Below, in pieces: positions 42,079 through 54,345 of a DNA stretch of 64,000 nt (position 1 is its first letter; each line of letters opens with the position of its first letter). The notes below the pieces were generated by a model. It made no database searches, was not told where the DNA came from, and saw nothing but the letters and a program-made list of their open reading frames with translations. The position numbers and the translations under genes were made by a program. Origin of the DNA: Pampus argenteus (lineage: Eukaryota; Chordata; Actinopteri; Scombriformes; Stromateidae); assembly GCA_036937835.1 (NCBI GenBank), contig CM072863.1, positions 9,226,001 to 9,290,000 of the forward strand. The letters are read 5' to 3'.

Positions 42079-42092
42079 GTTGCCATGGCAGC
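42079..42092 (+). promoter_or_regulatory. RFX X-box-like palindrome
   Basis: GTTGCCATGGCAGC matches the RFX X-box GTTGCCATGGCAAC at 13 of 14 positions. No gene start is nearby, so if used it would be distal. Confidence 0.4.
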
Positions 42093-42145
42093 AGTGCAGC
42101 TTGCCTGCCTTCACTCATCCTGTCTCATTTAGTTTAGATTTCTAC

Positions 42146-42150
<5 letters not shown>

Positions 42151-42194
<44 letters not shown>
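42151..42194. repeat. (CA)n microsatellite
   Basis: About 22 uninterrupted units. Confidence 0.95.
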
Positions 42195-42196
<2 letters not shown>

Positions 42197-43521
42197 AGAG
42201 CCCCTTTAATGTGAGCAGAAAAGAAGAAATCTGCTTTCTGCAATCTCTAATTTTCACTGATCTCCTCTTTGACTGCATTTTAAAGCAACCCAGATGTAGT
42301 GCTCATACTGCAAAGTTTTCTTTTAACAGGGGTGACTTACGGTACAGTACACGCCTGCATGAAAAACCTCTGCCAAAAAGTCTCAGCCACAGAAAATCCA
42401 GAAAAATCAACTAAACTGGAAAAGACAAAAAGCCACAAAGAACTGAAGCAGTCTTGCCATTAGATGAGAATCTCTGATTGTGTTGTGTTTTCCCAGCCCC
42501 TTCCTGTACATGATCTTTACGTGACCTGCGGGAGACCCTTTTGAAAGGAGTCAAGGACTTCTGCTCAGCTGCTTTGGGCTCAAGGTGGAGGAAGACGGGG
42601 TGAGCCGAGGTTTAGAGTGCCAGCGTTGTGCTCGCCTCAGAGTACACGTTATCACCTCCATCACTGCAGCGCACTGTTGTAATTGCAGCCTGTGATCTCT
42701 TTCTGGCCGAGCATTTCGTTTCCCTCAGAGGAGATTTTGAAGGTCTTTCAAATGTTCTCCTCCATGTTGTCACCCTTCAACTCTCTCACTTCAGATACTT
42801 AAAAAAGAAAACCAGCTCTTTGTTGAAATAACACTGCACGTCGTCAGGTCTATATTTAAACTATATGTGTGATTTATTGTAAACATCACACATACTGTGA
42901 TACGTAACCAACTGAAAAGCGGCTCAGACTTGATAAAGCTTGAATTCAGCTGTATTCTGCTTGACATTTCTTTATTCCTGTTGTTCTGTCAAAGTTCAGA
43001 ATGAAGTGGTTTTGAGGGGGAGGGAGGAACTATAATATAATATAGTCTAAAGGCTTTCCAAGGAAAACATGCTTTGTCGTAAGTTTACAGGCACGAGACA
43101 GTGGGATGTTGCAGAGTCATGTTTTATGTGAGCTGCCTTTTTTCCATAAAGATACAACAATCCTCTCACATTTCTGTAAAATCTTAATTCAAGGAGAAAA
43201 TGTGTGTTTTAATTCATTACATTTACAGCCAGCATTCTATCACATAACAATTACACATCTGTCTCATGTGACATTTAGTCAAATATAAGATGAAGATTAA
43301 ACTAGTTTTTATGATTTCAATTTTAAGATTGAATGGGTTTGGGAATAAACAGTTTAGGGATTTTTTCTGTGGTGAGAAAGTAAAAGGTTCATGTTTTAAT
43401 ACTAGATAAGAAAACTGAATTATTTGCAAAATTTGCAGGATTTATTATCATTATGACAGAAATAATTCAGAAAACACTTAATTAATAATTTATGTTATAC
43501 TGCATTTTACTGTAATTGCAT

Positions 43522-43544
43522 TGTGTGTGTGTGTGTGTGTGTGT
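43522..43544. repeat. (GT)n microsatellite
   Basis: About 11 units, just left of the GATA/CCAAT array. Confidence 0.9.
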
Positions 43545-43586
43545 ATATTTGCATGTGGTTCGCGTGGCTCTACGGCTGGAGCTCAT

Positions 43587-43778
43587 CACCTGCAGGGCCA
43601 GGTCTGCTTTCTTATCACTTTATACCTCTCTGATTGGCTTTTATCAGCCCTGTGAGCTCTGATTGGCCTTTATCTCTGAAGCCAGCTCTGATTGGGAGGT
43701 CATAATGCCTTACTGCAATGGAGCATAAATAGTCTGATAAGGCACTGATACTAGAGTTCAGCTCCAAAAAGCTGATAA
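43587..43778. promoter_or_regulatory. GATA / inverted-CCAAT array with exact 29-bp period (candidate enhancer)
   Basis: TTATC (minus-strand GATA) starts at 43612, 43641 and 43670, each 29 bp apart. ATTGG (inverted CCAAT, NF-Y type) starts at 43633, 43662 and 43691, also 29 bp apart. Two adjacent units share CTCTGATTGG, a short gap and TTATC in the same phase; the third keeps CTCTGATTGG but has lost TTATC. Plus-strand GATA words follow at about 43735 (TGATAAGG), 43746 and 43772. An E-box CACCTG is at 43587-43592. No ORF. The array looks like a distal enhancer or a cryptic promoter. GATA2 as target is inference from synteny. Confidence 0.6.
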
Positions 43779-46219
43779 TACTCCACATTATATCCTGACC
43801 CTCATCCTGTTTCCGCCACCTCCATCCATGTGTAGTCCAACCTCATTTTTGGATGTTATGTAATCTGTGTTATAATAAGGGGCAGTCCAGTATATAAAAG
43901 AGAGAAAGAATCATGTAGCTTTTGTTTTGTAATACATGCTGAAAATATGACATGTATCTTCTCTGATACATTATTCTTATGCTAAATCACTCAAAGGGTT
44001 TTGGGCCCTGTGATATCAGTGTATCCAGATTTTCAGATGATATGAATTTGAATGTTTGATTTTCCAGTTGCTGTTTTGCATTGGCAGGATTTATAATTTA
44101 ACCATATATTATTACAGTGAAACAGCCAAAACCCAGATTTAGGATTGTAAATCCCAGCACACATCTGTTCGTCTCTGATTGATCATCTAGATGTTGTTGA
44201 GTTATATTCTTTTTCTGTGAATATTATAATTGTTCTTTATTACAGATGAAAGTTAACTAAAGCAGTTCCTCCTTTTTATCTTCAAGATATTCCTGTACAG
44301 AATCGGGTACCTCTAGGGGGTAGTAGTAATCAAGAATGGTTAGCAAAGTGATTAATGTGCGTGCAGGCCTGTGCGCATGTGTGTGCTGCAGAAAAGGCAG
44401 AGAGACAGAGGTGAAGCAGATTCTTAACTAAACTTGGACTGTTTTGTCCTTTCCTCCAATAAAAAGAGAAAGACAGATTTTATTCATTATGTCTGTAAAT
44501 TATTGATTTTACTATCAGAGAGCTTAGATTGACGTGTGCTATAATTGTCGGTCCTGTTTACTGGGCATAAAAAATCTCATGCAACTTACTAGTTGTGTGA
44601 TAAAGATTTACTGTGGAAAAATCAAAGCTAAAAATATTCCTTCCTTATCTCCTGTCGGCCCACTCTGCACACTAAAAGCAGTTGAAAAAAATGTCTAAGA
44701 TTTTTGGTTTATTTTTTTTTCTAGAAATATGAATCAAAAATGTCGTCTAACGTTGTCTAATGCGAACCCAAGTACGTAATATGTTTTTTTTGTGTGAAAA
44801 TCAAAACTTGATGCAGAATTTAAAGATAAAATGTAAATATACTCACATTTATCACTTCATTGTTTTTGTCTAGTTTAAAACACTTTATAGAGAATTTGCT
44901 TTTCTTTTAATTAAACAAACATTTATTGTCTTTCTCTGTAACATAGCAGCAAATTTGCAGTGTTGAATTAAACTGTATGACAAATCATTTTAAATACTCA
45001 CAAGATTTTTCCAACAAGCACAGTGGAGAATTTCCTTTGCCCTCAACTCGACTATTCTCCTCCTCAGCAACCAGTTCAGACCTTTAGTCTAGGTTTAGTA
45101 GTGTATATCAAACAATCCAGATCTCAATTATCATTCTTAATGAGGGAACGACTCTAGAGGAATCCCTTTTCCATCTGCAACCTTCAAAGGTCCTCAAAAG
45201 AACATCTGAGGGACTTTATCGGACAAAGTTTCTCCTTCATTTGAATAATTCTCTAAACCGGCCAGAGGGAGATATGAGAGTAGAGTGAGGTCCTATAAAG
45301 TCTTGGAACTGAAATGAGATCTGGGTATCGTGGGGAGGGAGACATAGTAGCCTATGATATGGATTAGAGTTTAGGGATCCGTATCATTCTCTTTACCTTT
45401 TTTTAACTCCTTTTTTTTTCCTTCTGTCGCCACTTCTGCTTCTCTCATGTTTGCACTGTAGCCCTTACAAAGTGTACTGTACATGCATGTGTGCACACAC
45501 TCATTCACGCATAGACACATTAGCATACACACTTGCTCAAAGGTAAAAGCAGGGTCAGGAGGTGTCAAAGGGGAAGAGAAAACGTCTAAGATGTGTGTGT
45601 TCAGAGAGCCTGTATCTCATTACATAGGAGTGTGATAGCCATCAGAGTCAGAATAATATTTAGCACATGCTGCCTGCTAATGAAGCGGTAATGTCCACAG
45701 ACTGGAAATGAGAACCAGAGATGCCTCTCTTATTCCTTTATCCCCTCAACTTCATGGCCCTCCTCTCCCATCTCTGCTTTCTGTTGAATATTAATTATAG
45801 AATAATGGCATCCTATCTGCTATTTACAGTATTTGTGACAATCACAAAGACTTTTGTCATTTCTGGGTTGGGTTATTGGGACTTGTGCAGAGGAGTTGCA
45901 GAATCGTTACACATAAAGTTATGAGTTAATGGTAGTTTGTTTTCATTTGTTTTCTTCTTTTTTTTTTAAATTTCTGATTCTTGTCATTTATTTGTAAGTT
46001 GAAACACTGAATTTTTTTCTCACTTAACGTTCACTATATAAAAAGATAATTGACGGTTGGTGCTGATTGCTTAAGTTCACTTTTAATGTTAAAGTGTTTT
46101 TACAGGAGAAATATTGACAAACTAATAATGATTCAGGATGTTTCAGTAAATGTGTTATTTCCAGGTGGTGTTTTATGATGTTGAGATGCCTTTAAAGTTT
46201 TAAGTTTTTTGCATTGCAA

Positions 46220-46225
<6 letters not shown>

Positions 46226-46262
<37 letters not shown>
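46226..46262. repeat. (GT)n microsatellite
   Basis: About 18 uninterrupted units. Confidence 0.95.
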
Positions 46263-46264
<2 letters not shown>

Positions 46265-47642
46265 ATCTTCCTGCACTCGGCAAACAAAGAGCCGAGTTGA
46301 AACAAAGGAGTTTCTGTATGAAGGGTTATTTTCAGATCATTTGTCAATGCAAATCTACTCGCGCTCAACTGTTACAGGCAAATCAGCTGTAGGGAGTCCA
46401 CTGTAGGCCAATAAATGTGTACAGCTGTCTTCTTTCACACTACGTTGTAAAAGCACACAGTAATACCAGAGAGAGTGTTTAATAATAATCTGTTTCATAA
46501 TTGTGGGCTTTTGTAGTGCCACCAATGCATGTGTACAAAGGGGTGCTCAACAATAAAGTACAAAACAAGTATAATCTTTAAGTATATTTTGTATTTATGG
46601 AGTATAGCATCCAATTAAAAATGTGTTTGTTGTGTATTTTTAGAACTACTATTAAGTCTTGAAAAATGTAATTGACCAGTTACACTGTCTGGTAGAAAAT
46701 ACCATACAGATTTGATAAAAAAAGATTATATATATTTAAAAAATGATTGAAAATGCGTGCTTGGTTACAGCTTTACGTAGCAACAGCACCCACCCACACA
46801 CTAACATACTCTAAAATAAAACTGTCATTGTTAAATATGCTTTAAAGATTCTCAGACCACACTCATGGCTCTCGTAGTGGATGAGGTTTATAGTCAAAAC
46901 ATAAATTAGGTTTTATAGCTCCATAAAACAATCTTCTTCATTTAGATGTTCTGATGATCTTCTGCTGGTTTATTGGTCTTGATTTGGTTTTGGTTGTAAT
47001 GAAGGTAATGACTCAGATTATTTTCTTTGCTTTGCTTCTATATGTGGGTTCATGTGATATACAGCCTAACTGTAACATGTTACAGAACACGCTATGTATT
47101 ATTTTCAAGCTAATCTGAGGTCAGTACATACACACATATATTCACTATAAGTTGCAGTGGCTAAAGGGCAAATGCAAATCATCAGAAAGTTAAACCAGAC
47201 AAGAAAGCAGAACCGAACTTCGAGCTTATTTGGTTAATGCCATTAAGACCGTCTCTCATTCACCCTGCACACAGCCCGTCTTTCTTTCTACACATGCCAA
47301 AAACACCTGCACAAAGGAAAAAGTGATTGTTTCAACTTTCACCCAATGCACCCCCTTTTTTCTCCTTCTCCAGCCTTCTCTTTATTGTCAAGAAGATTTA
47401 CATGCTCTTTTTTTCTGGCTCTTTTATGCTGAGATTGTCCTCCTCTGTAGACTGCCTCCCTCTGTCCCGTCACTGCACAAACACAGCTGACAGGAGGTGG
47501 AGGCACTGCCATGACAGAGTCGCGTGCCGTCCAACAAATCCCTCTCAATCCGCCAGCCAGCAGGCTCCGAGTTGGCTTGTGAGTGTGTCTTTGACACTGT
47601 CCTCAGTTTTGGAGTGTGTGCTGTATCTGTATATTGTATAGG

Positions 47643-47643
<1 letters not shown>

Positions 47644-47682
<39 letters not shown>
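47644..47682. repeat. (GT)n microsatellite
   Basis: About 19 uninterrupted units. Confidence 0.95.
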
Positions 47683-47686
<4 letters not shown>

Positions 47687-50600
47687 CTACTTTGCTCTGT
47701 ATGCTGTGTGTTTTTCAGCTTTACTCCACAGCTTCTGATTATTTATGATTATTTCAGCGTTTGTCCTCGAATTAAAAAGTGGATATATTGATTACAGCTT
47801 TTAAAAAAGAGTCCCGCACTCGATTGATTGACTAACAGAGGTAGTCAGCATATTGGACATCAGATGCAAGTTTATTGTGAGGCAGCATGATATATTCATC
47901 AATCTTCTTTCTGATCAGTTTGTCAATCTTCATTAATCAATATGTCTATCTGGTGGATCAGTATACCAATAAATCCATCTTGATTTTTTCTTTTGGTTAA
48001 AAAAGTTTAATAAATTAAGTTTAAATCCATCCTTTTGTAAAATTCAATTTGCAGTAACACTTAATGATTGCTAAGTGGGGGGTGATGGTGGATATACAAG
48101 ACCTGCACCGTTCTTTTCATCAGTAATCAAACTACAGTAATTTTGCACAGAGGCTCGTCTCTATTGTGGAAGTATTTTTTGTCCAACAGGTCTTTTCGTG
48201 CGTGACCTTTGTCCTGTCACACTACATCAAGAGGTTGCTGTTTGTCTTCGCTGTAGGTAGGACGTAGTTATAAAAACCACGCTGACAGACTATTGTTATG
48301 TAAATGCAGGCTGTCGGTGGTCTTTTGTTATTCAAATTCCACACAGTGATTGTATTTGTCCACGTGTGTGTATGTCTGTAAAAAAGTCAGAAATGCACAC
48401 TCCACATACACTATAACAATACGTCTTTTGTTGCTGGTTGTACATTACATGTTTTCATGTCTTTATATTTTATGTTTATGTTTTATTCCTATGTTATGCT
48501 CAAGTGATTGAAGTGATGGATGAATGTGCTTTGCTTGTGTGGCATTTTAACCAGGTCTTTAGAAACAACTCTGCAGCTGCCTCCTGCTACATCGCACTGT
48601 GGGTTAAGCAATCACACATAAACACACATGCATATGCGCACATACATATACACACACACACAAACACACTGCAGCCCTTCAGCTCTGTTCAGTCCAGGGG
48701 GCAGTAAAGTGGTTATCTCTCTCTCTCAGATCCTAATCTGACAGCAGCTCCTGCCTGTTGCCAGGTTACCCCTGGGGCGTCAATCTCCATTTAAATCCTT
48801 GCTGCCTCCCCGCCCACCCATCAACACCAGCCCTGTACACCCACCACCACTCTCCACTGCCACCCTTCTTCTCGCCCCACGGCGCTGCGGGTCGGCTCTC
48901 TCTTTCCTCAAAGCCTGCAGGCTGACTGTGACTGTGGCATCAGGCTGAATTCACACAGGGCAGCAGGTGACACATGGATGCCTTGGAATCAGCTACCATT
49001 CAGGAAGAGATGGATTGTGTGTTTTTATGACACAAGGGCGCATGGCAGAGTTTGTTTAACATGCTCTGCGCTGCAGGCCATTCCCAGTGTGCTCTGGCAC
49101 GGGTTCACACACAGTGTACAACCTAGTATTATACAGCAGGGGGATGTGGGCTGAGTGGGTCTGTCTGAGAGGAGGGCGACAGACAGAGGGTCTCGTAGCT
49201 GTAGGGAGATGTGGGCAGAGTCACTGCTCAGACAGATGAGGGGAAACATTGGAGAGATGGAGCGATAGGAAGTCTGATGTCTGAGAAGGTTCTTCTTCTT
49301 CTCCCACTTCTCTCTATCCTAAGCTTGTGAATGGAGGTCCATTGTATATGTTGGAAGGGACGTCTTACATGTTGACCCTCGCCCACAGGTCACAAGTGGA
49401 GCAGGGTGGATCAGCGAGAAAGCGCATAATTGCTGCACAAACACAAAGACAAGCTCACTGAGAGCCCTGCCACTGTGCCAGCTCAGCCTCAGAAGCTGCC
49501 AGTCAGACTGCTGGTGAGCAGGATGCATTTCCTCACCCGCACATACACAGTTGTGTGTCTGTCCCGTCTGTCATTTGACTGTTTCTACTTGTTTGGTCTG
49601 TTATCTACTGTGGCTGGTCAAAGCCCAAAGGCAAAGGAAGTGTAGTAGAACTGTTTTCCATAAAGGAAAAATACACACAGATGCCTGTTAGAAGTTATAA
49701 AGTTAGGAACATACATACAAAGTCAAAACAACAGATATTTGGTGTGTGTGTCTTACGTTGAAGTCGACTGTGATCCAGCCTTTGGAGCCTTCAACCTGGT
49801 GCTGGATGCCAGGGTCACAGAGAGCCTGAGGTTTTTGGGCAGATGTGTGTGTGTGTGTTGGAGCATCTTCTGCGTTTGTGTGGGTTTATGGTCCAGTTGG
49901 CTCATTCCTGGTCAGCTGGTCAGTGTGTCATTCAGTCAGTCTGTCATGTGAGAGGGTGCATCTGAAGCCTCTGAGCTGACGGCCGGCGGGCATGGCTCAG
50001 CCACCGGTGCTCCACCTGGCTGATTGATGCGGGCCTGTTTGAAGTCTTCTCAGGGAGAATGAGCTCCATTCATAAGCTGCTACACCCTCCACACTGTCGA
50101 CCCCACCTCTCACTGCTACCCCTCCACTCTGTTAACAGCTGAAATGCTACACTGGTCAGAGCTCATAGTGGTATGAAACTGAGGTGGACAGACAGCAATA
50201 TGATAGATAGCCTCAGGATATTGTCCATCCATGTGGAGCTGCAGCCAGTTGTGCCTTTAGCATCCTGCTCTTGTGATTTGAATATACTGTGCTGTGTGTA
50301 AAGATAACTCCACTGGTGACAATGCCAATTCATCATCTCACAATACCATAAGTGTCTGCTGCAAACATGTAATGTTGATTAATATGCTGTCTTTTAATTT
50401 TAATTTTTTTGATTCAGAAAGTAGCAGTAGTGCCTTTAGTACTTTTGGTTAGTTGGTTTGGTTAGCCTGTATATATGTCTCTTTAAGGCCTCCTCCCAGT
50501 GATCCCACTCTGTTCTGATCGGTTAGCTCCCCGAAGCCGACCCTCGGCAGACTTTCTGTCAGGTCCGGAGGCTGCATAGACAGTAGTAGTAGTAGTAGTT

Positions 50601-50759
50601 GGATTTTGCTTCTTTTTCTCATTCTTTACTTGAAATATACTCTTCTCAAATGCATCCATACACGTTCAAGTTCAAATCTGATCTAAAATCTTAACATTAG
50701 CAACCTTAGCAACATAGACTACGGAATGAACATCTGGTTGTGGGCATGTGTGAACAATC

Positions 50760-50767
50760 TGACGTCA
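50760..50767 (+). promoter_or_regulatory. Palindromic CRE in gene desert
   Basis: Exact TGACGTCA, far from any recognised gene. Motif match only. Confidence 0.35.
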
Positions 50768-51100
50768 GTTCGATGGGAGTCGAGGTAACTTTGCAAACAG
50801 AGTGTTCAGATCAGACTGAAGCCTGTGCTAACACACCTCATTCAAGGCTCCTAATCAAAGGTCTATGATTAGTTTCAAAAATGTAATTGAACTCAAAAGT
50901 GGAATGTTGTATGTGCATTTTTTGGAGTTTATGCATTTGTCCACCCTCCCGGTCATGCGTGTGTTTTTCGTGCGTCTTCTTGTATCATGCACATATGAGT
51001 ATAGGTCCCTTTGCAATTTATATCAGAAAGATCTGCTGTTGACAGCCAGAGCCAAGGCCAGTTCCTGGCCCTCTCACCACGCTTTGTCTGAGGGATCCCT

Positions 51101-51118
51101 GGAATGTGCAGGAATGTG
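51101..51118 (+). promoter_or_regulatory. Tandem TEAD (M-CAT) motif
   Basis: GGAATGTG occurs at 51101 and again at 51111, a 10-bp period that places both on one helical face. GGAATG is the TEAD consensus, and paired sites are typical of YAP/TEAD or muscle enhancers. No ORF overlaps convincingly. Confidence 0.45.
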
Positions 51119-52604
51119 GGCTCCGACAGGTGGAGAGGTCCTCCTCAGAGACAGCGCCCAGACACAACCCTAAACCCCTTCCACCCTCTTTCTCTCACTC
51201 TCTTTCTTCTTCAACTAGTCCACGCTGCACAGAGTCCTTCTCTTTAAAGTTTCCCCCCCACTCTGTCTGGAGCATGAATGTCAGGAAACTGCTCTCCTCT
51301 TTTCTCCGTGCACATGGGGAGCAGAGGAGAAAGGGAGCCAGACAGACTGAAGAGAAAAGGTTGATTTAACACGAGAACAAGAGTCCAGGCATTTCCTTTT
51401 ATTTTTTTCTTCATGGCAATTTTCTTCCTCTGTCTGATTGATTGGGTCGGGACACTATTGTCATCACAATTGCAGAGAGATTCCCATTCTCCTGCAGATG
51501 TCGGGGAAAAACATGGCGTCTCATTCCCAGCACTTCTTCATCCGATTCCACACAAGCAAGAAGTTGACAGGTATTTCTGCAGGTTAAACTGGAGAAATAA
51601 CCTGCCTCAAGTGGAGATGGATAAAACTAAAAAAAAAAACCTCGACTGTCAGCTTCCCTCATCCCCCATCCACCCACCACCCTCTTCCATTTACTCAGAT
51701 TGTTATCGTCAGTTAGATTATTGCTTCCTGTAGAGACCTGGAGCTGCCTCTGCTCTAAGCTTTATGTTCCTCATGTCCCTGAATAAAACATAAAGCCAAA
51801 TTATTACTATCCACATGTAGTAAGGTTCAATTTTCTGTCTGATATGATAAAACACTTGTACCAAAGTCCAAGTTAAATAGCTTCACTGTTTTCTTTTTTT
51901 TTCTTATTCTCTCTCTTATCTTCACTTTTGTCGCCTGTGTGGTCGTGCCTCTTTACATTTGGCTACTGTCTGGCCATTGAAAATTTAAGAAAGTTAACAT
52001 GTTATTGAGTAAAGACAGTATATGCAGTACAAAACAATGACAGCAGAAATAAAGTGCAAATTAAAGTGCTTGAATAAAGGTGAAATATTAATATTATTAA
52101 ATATTATATTATAATATTTTAAATAGCACAGGATTTATATGTAACTTTTGTCTTATCTAACATTTTTATTATATATATTATATAGATTTGGTATTGGACT
52201 GCAGTTTCTCTATTCATGCAACACTATAAATGAAGTTAAACTCCTGTTTAAATTTGACATAAAGCTCACATGCTGACATACAGTGTGTACTATAAATATG
52301 ACAACCTGGATCTAAAGAAAAATACAAGGAAAATAAATGGAAACTATTTCACAAAATAACCCATTATATCACTTTATATTGTGCCTACAGAGACACTGAC
52401 AGGGCCTATGAAACACTGCAATAAAAATCATTTGAACATATTTGCATTGAGATTTTAATTTGCCTACATGCTGTTGCGCACACATTATTCAAATGCCCTG
52501 TGTTTACATCCTCCTCTCCTTCCTCAGCCTGACGACAGTATAATGCAGCACCAGCAGTCAGGCTCCCAGTCCCATTACTGGATCACTTCTGGGTAACCAG
52601 AGCC

Positions 52605-52635
<31 letters not shown>
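52605..52635. repeat. (CA)n microsatellite
   Basis: About 15 uninterrupted units. Confidence 0.95.
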
Positions 52636-52637
<2 letters not shown>

Positions 52638-54316
52638 CCTCTGACACTCACTTTAACACACACTGTCCTGTAAGACCTCTATGTTCTCTGATTAGATTTG
52701 ACTCAAATTGAATCTCCCTCTGAAACAAACACCCTTTTATGCGCACGAACATACACACAAACACATAAACTGGACATTGAAACCCTACTCAGTTGATTGT
52801 TTATGCGGTGACTCTTATTCTCAGTAAAAGCTGCTAATAGGAGCAAATTACTGCCAACAACTTGGACATATCAAGTGCCTGACTGCCGGGCTGTAATGGA
52901 GTTAACTGCTGACCAATCCAATTATGGGCCTGCAAGGGGCTGGTGTAGCCTGGGGAGGGATGGATGGGATGGAGAGAGGGGCGTGCCGGCCTCAGGGGAC
53001 AGGGGGAGTGGATGGTACCTGGGTCCTGGGCCGCTAACTGTCACTGTTTGGCTGTAATTGGATTTGGAGTGGACCATGGGGTAGAGTTGCCCCTGCCTTC
53101 CAGACTGGAGCAGGCAATGTGATCTGATCAGTCTTTATTAGCAAACAGAAAACAGCTCAGGGCTGAGCAGCATCTCTTTTTTTGCAGTGTGTCTCAGAAA
53201 TACTCCATCTTTGTCTCTCTAACGTGTACAATTATTTTGTCTGCATGAATCACTTCATAAGTAGTATTGCGGGAAAAACTGTCACATTCCCCAACAGATA
53301 TGGTTTTGTGGAGCTAGAAGGACATATACAACCCCTTTGAGTCAGGAGTATCTGCCACTGAGGAGTGTGGTGTGTTTGTTTTTGTTCTGCTTTGTGAGAG
53401 ACATTAGGCTGGTAGTGACCCGGGAGGTCAGTGGCAACACAGCTCTCGGCTCGCTGGGTCAACTTTGTTTGACGTCTGGAAATGTTTGACAGTAACTCAA
53501 ACCAGGCCTGTTAATCAAAGCTAATGCAACTTTGATGCAGCTGTATTTTCTCCCTCTATCTCTACTTCATTTAACCTCCATTACCTCGGCCTCGCTTCCT
53601 CATTCCACGTCCCTGTTCTCCCTCCTCAACCCCACCGCTCCCTCCCTTTTCTGTCTCCCTGTGGTGCTCTGTTCAACTGGCTCCATTACGGGGAGCCCCT
53701 TTTCAACCCGCTCCCCTCAGGCATCCCAAACCTCATTTACACAGATATGTTTAGCCAGCACAGGAAGCAACCCGTGCCCTTAACAAAATTACGGTCCAAC
53801 CAGCGAATGAGCCGCAGGGCTGGTCTGCAGGGACCAATCATAAAGAGCCTTGACTCTACCACTTCCTCCTTTGAAAGGAAAAGAGTGGAATGGTGCTCTC
53901 AAAATGCTGACTTTTTTGCATTCCCTCCTTTCTGTGAGACAGCTTTGGAGCTGACCAGGAGCTCACCTCCCGCTATGTGAACTAATGTAGTCCATTACAG
54001 CTTTTATATGGACTTCATGTGCAGCTTTGAACGATGTTAATGATAAGGACAGTAATGATGGTGATGTAAATATACTCACTGAGTGCTGCGTTAGCAGAGC
54101 CAGGGTGCATGGCCGCACTCTGATCACTATCTCTGCGGCGCCTCAGTAATTTGGCTCTGAAGTTTTCACTCTATTAATGGTACTCTGCTTTTCATTTTTC
54201 CTCTCATATCCTTTAATTCTCCCCATCCCTGCATTCCTCTTTGTGTCTGGTGAAACTCCCTTTTTTAAGAGATCACACTGTTTATATAGAGCTTGATCCG
54301 CCCATGACAAATATTT

Positions 54317-54345
54317 TATATATATATATATATACATATATATAT
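54317..54345. repeat. (TA)n microsatellite
   Basis: TA run with one CA interruption. Confidence 0.9.

Larger units (their letters stand above)
43779..51100. other. Gene desert, part 3
   Basis: No coding exon recognised. GT microsatellites are at 46226-46262 and 47644-47682; an AGT triplet run is at 50583-50599. GC-richer, CpG-containing patches lie at about 48860-48960, 49975-50050 and 50510-50570, without a coding signature. A perfect CRE TGACGTCA is at 50760-50767. Confidence 0.5.

Noticed and set aside
44310..44322. CTCF-like word CCTCTAGGGGGTA
   Set aside because: 11 of 13 with a mismatch at an important core C; too weak.
48769..48785. Possible second RFX site (GTTGCCAGGTTACC)
   Set aside because: Only one half-site fits; the other half is wrong for an X-box.
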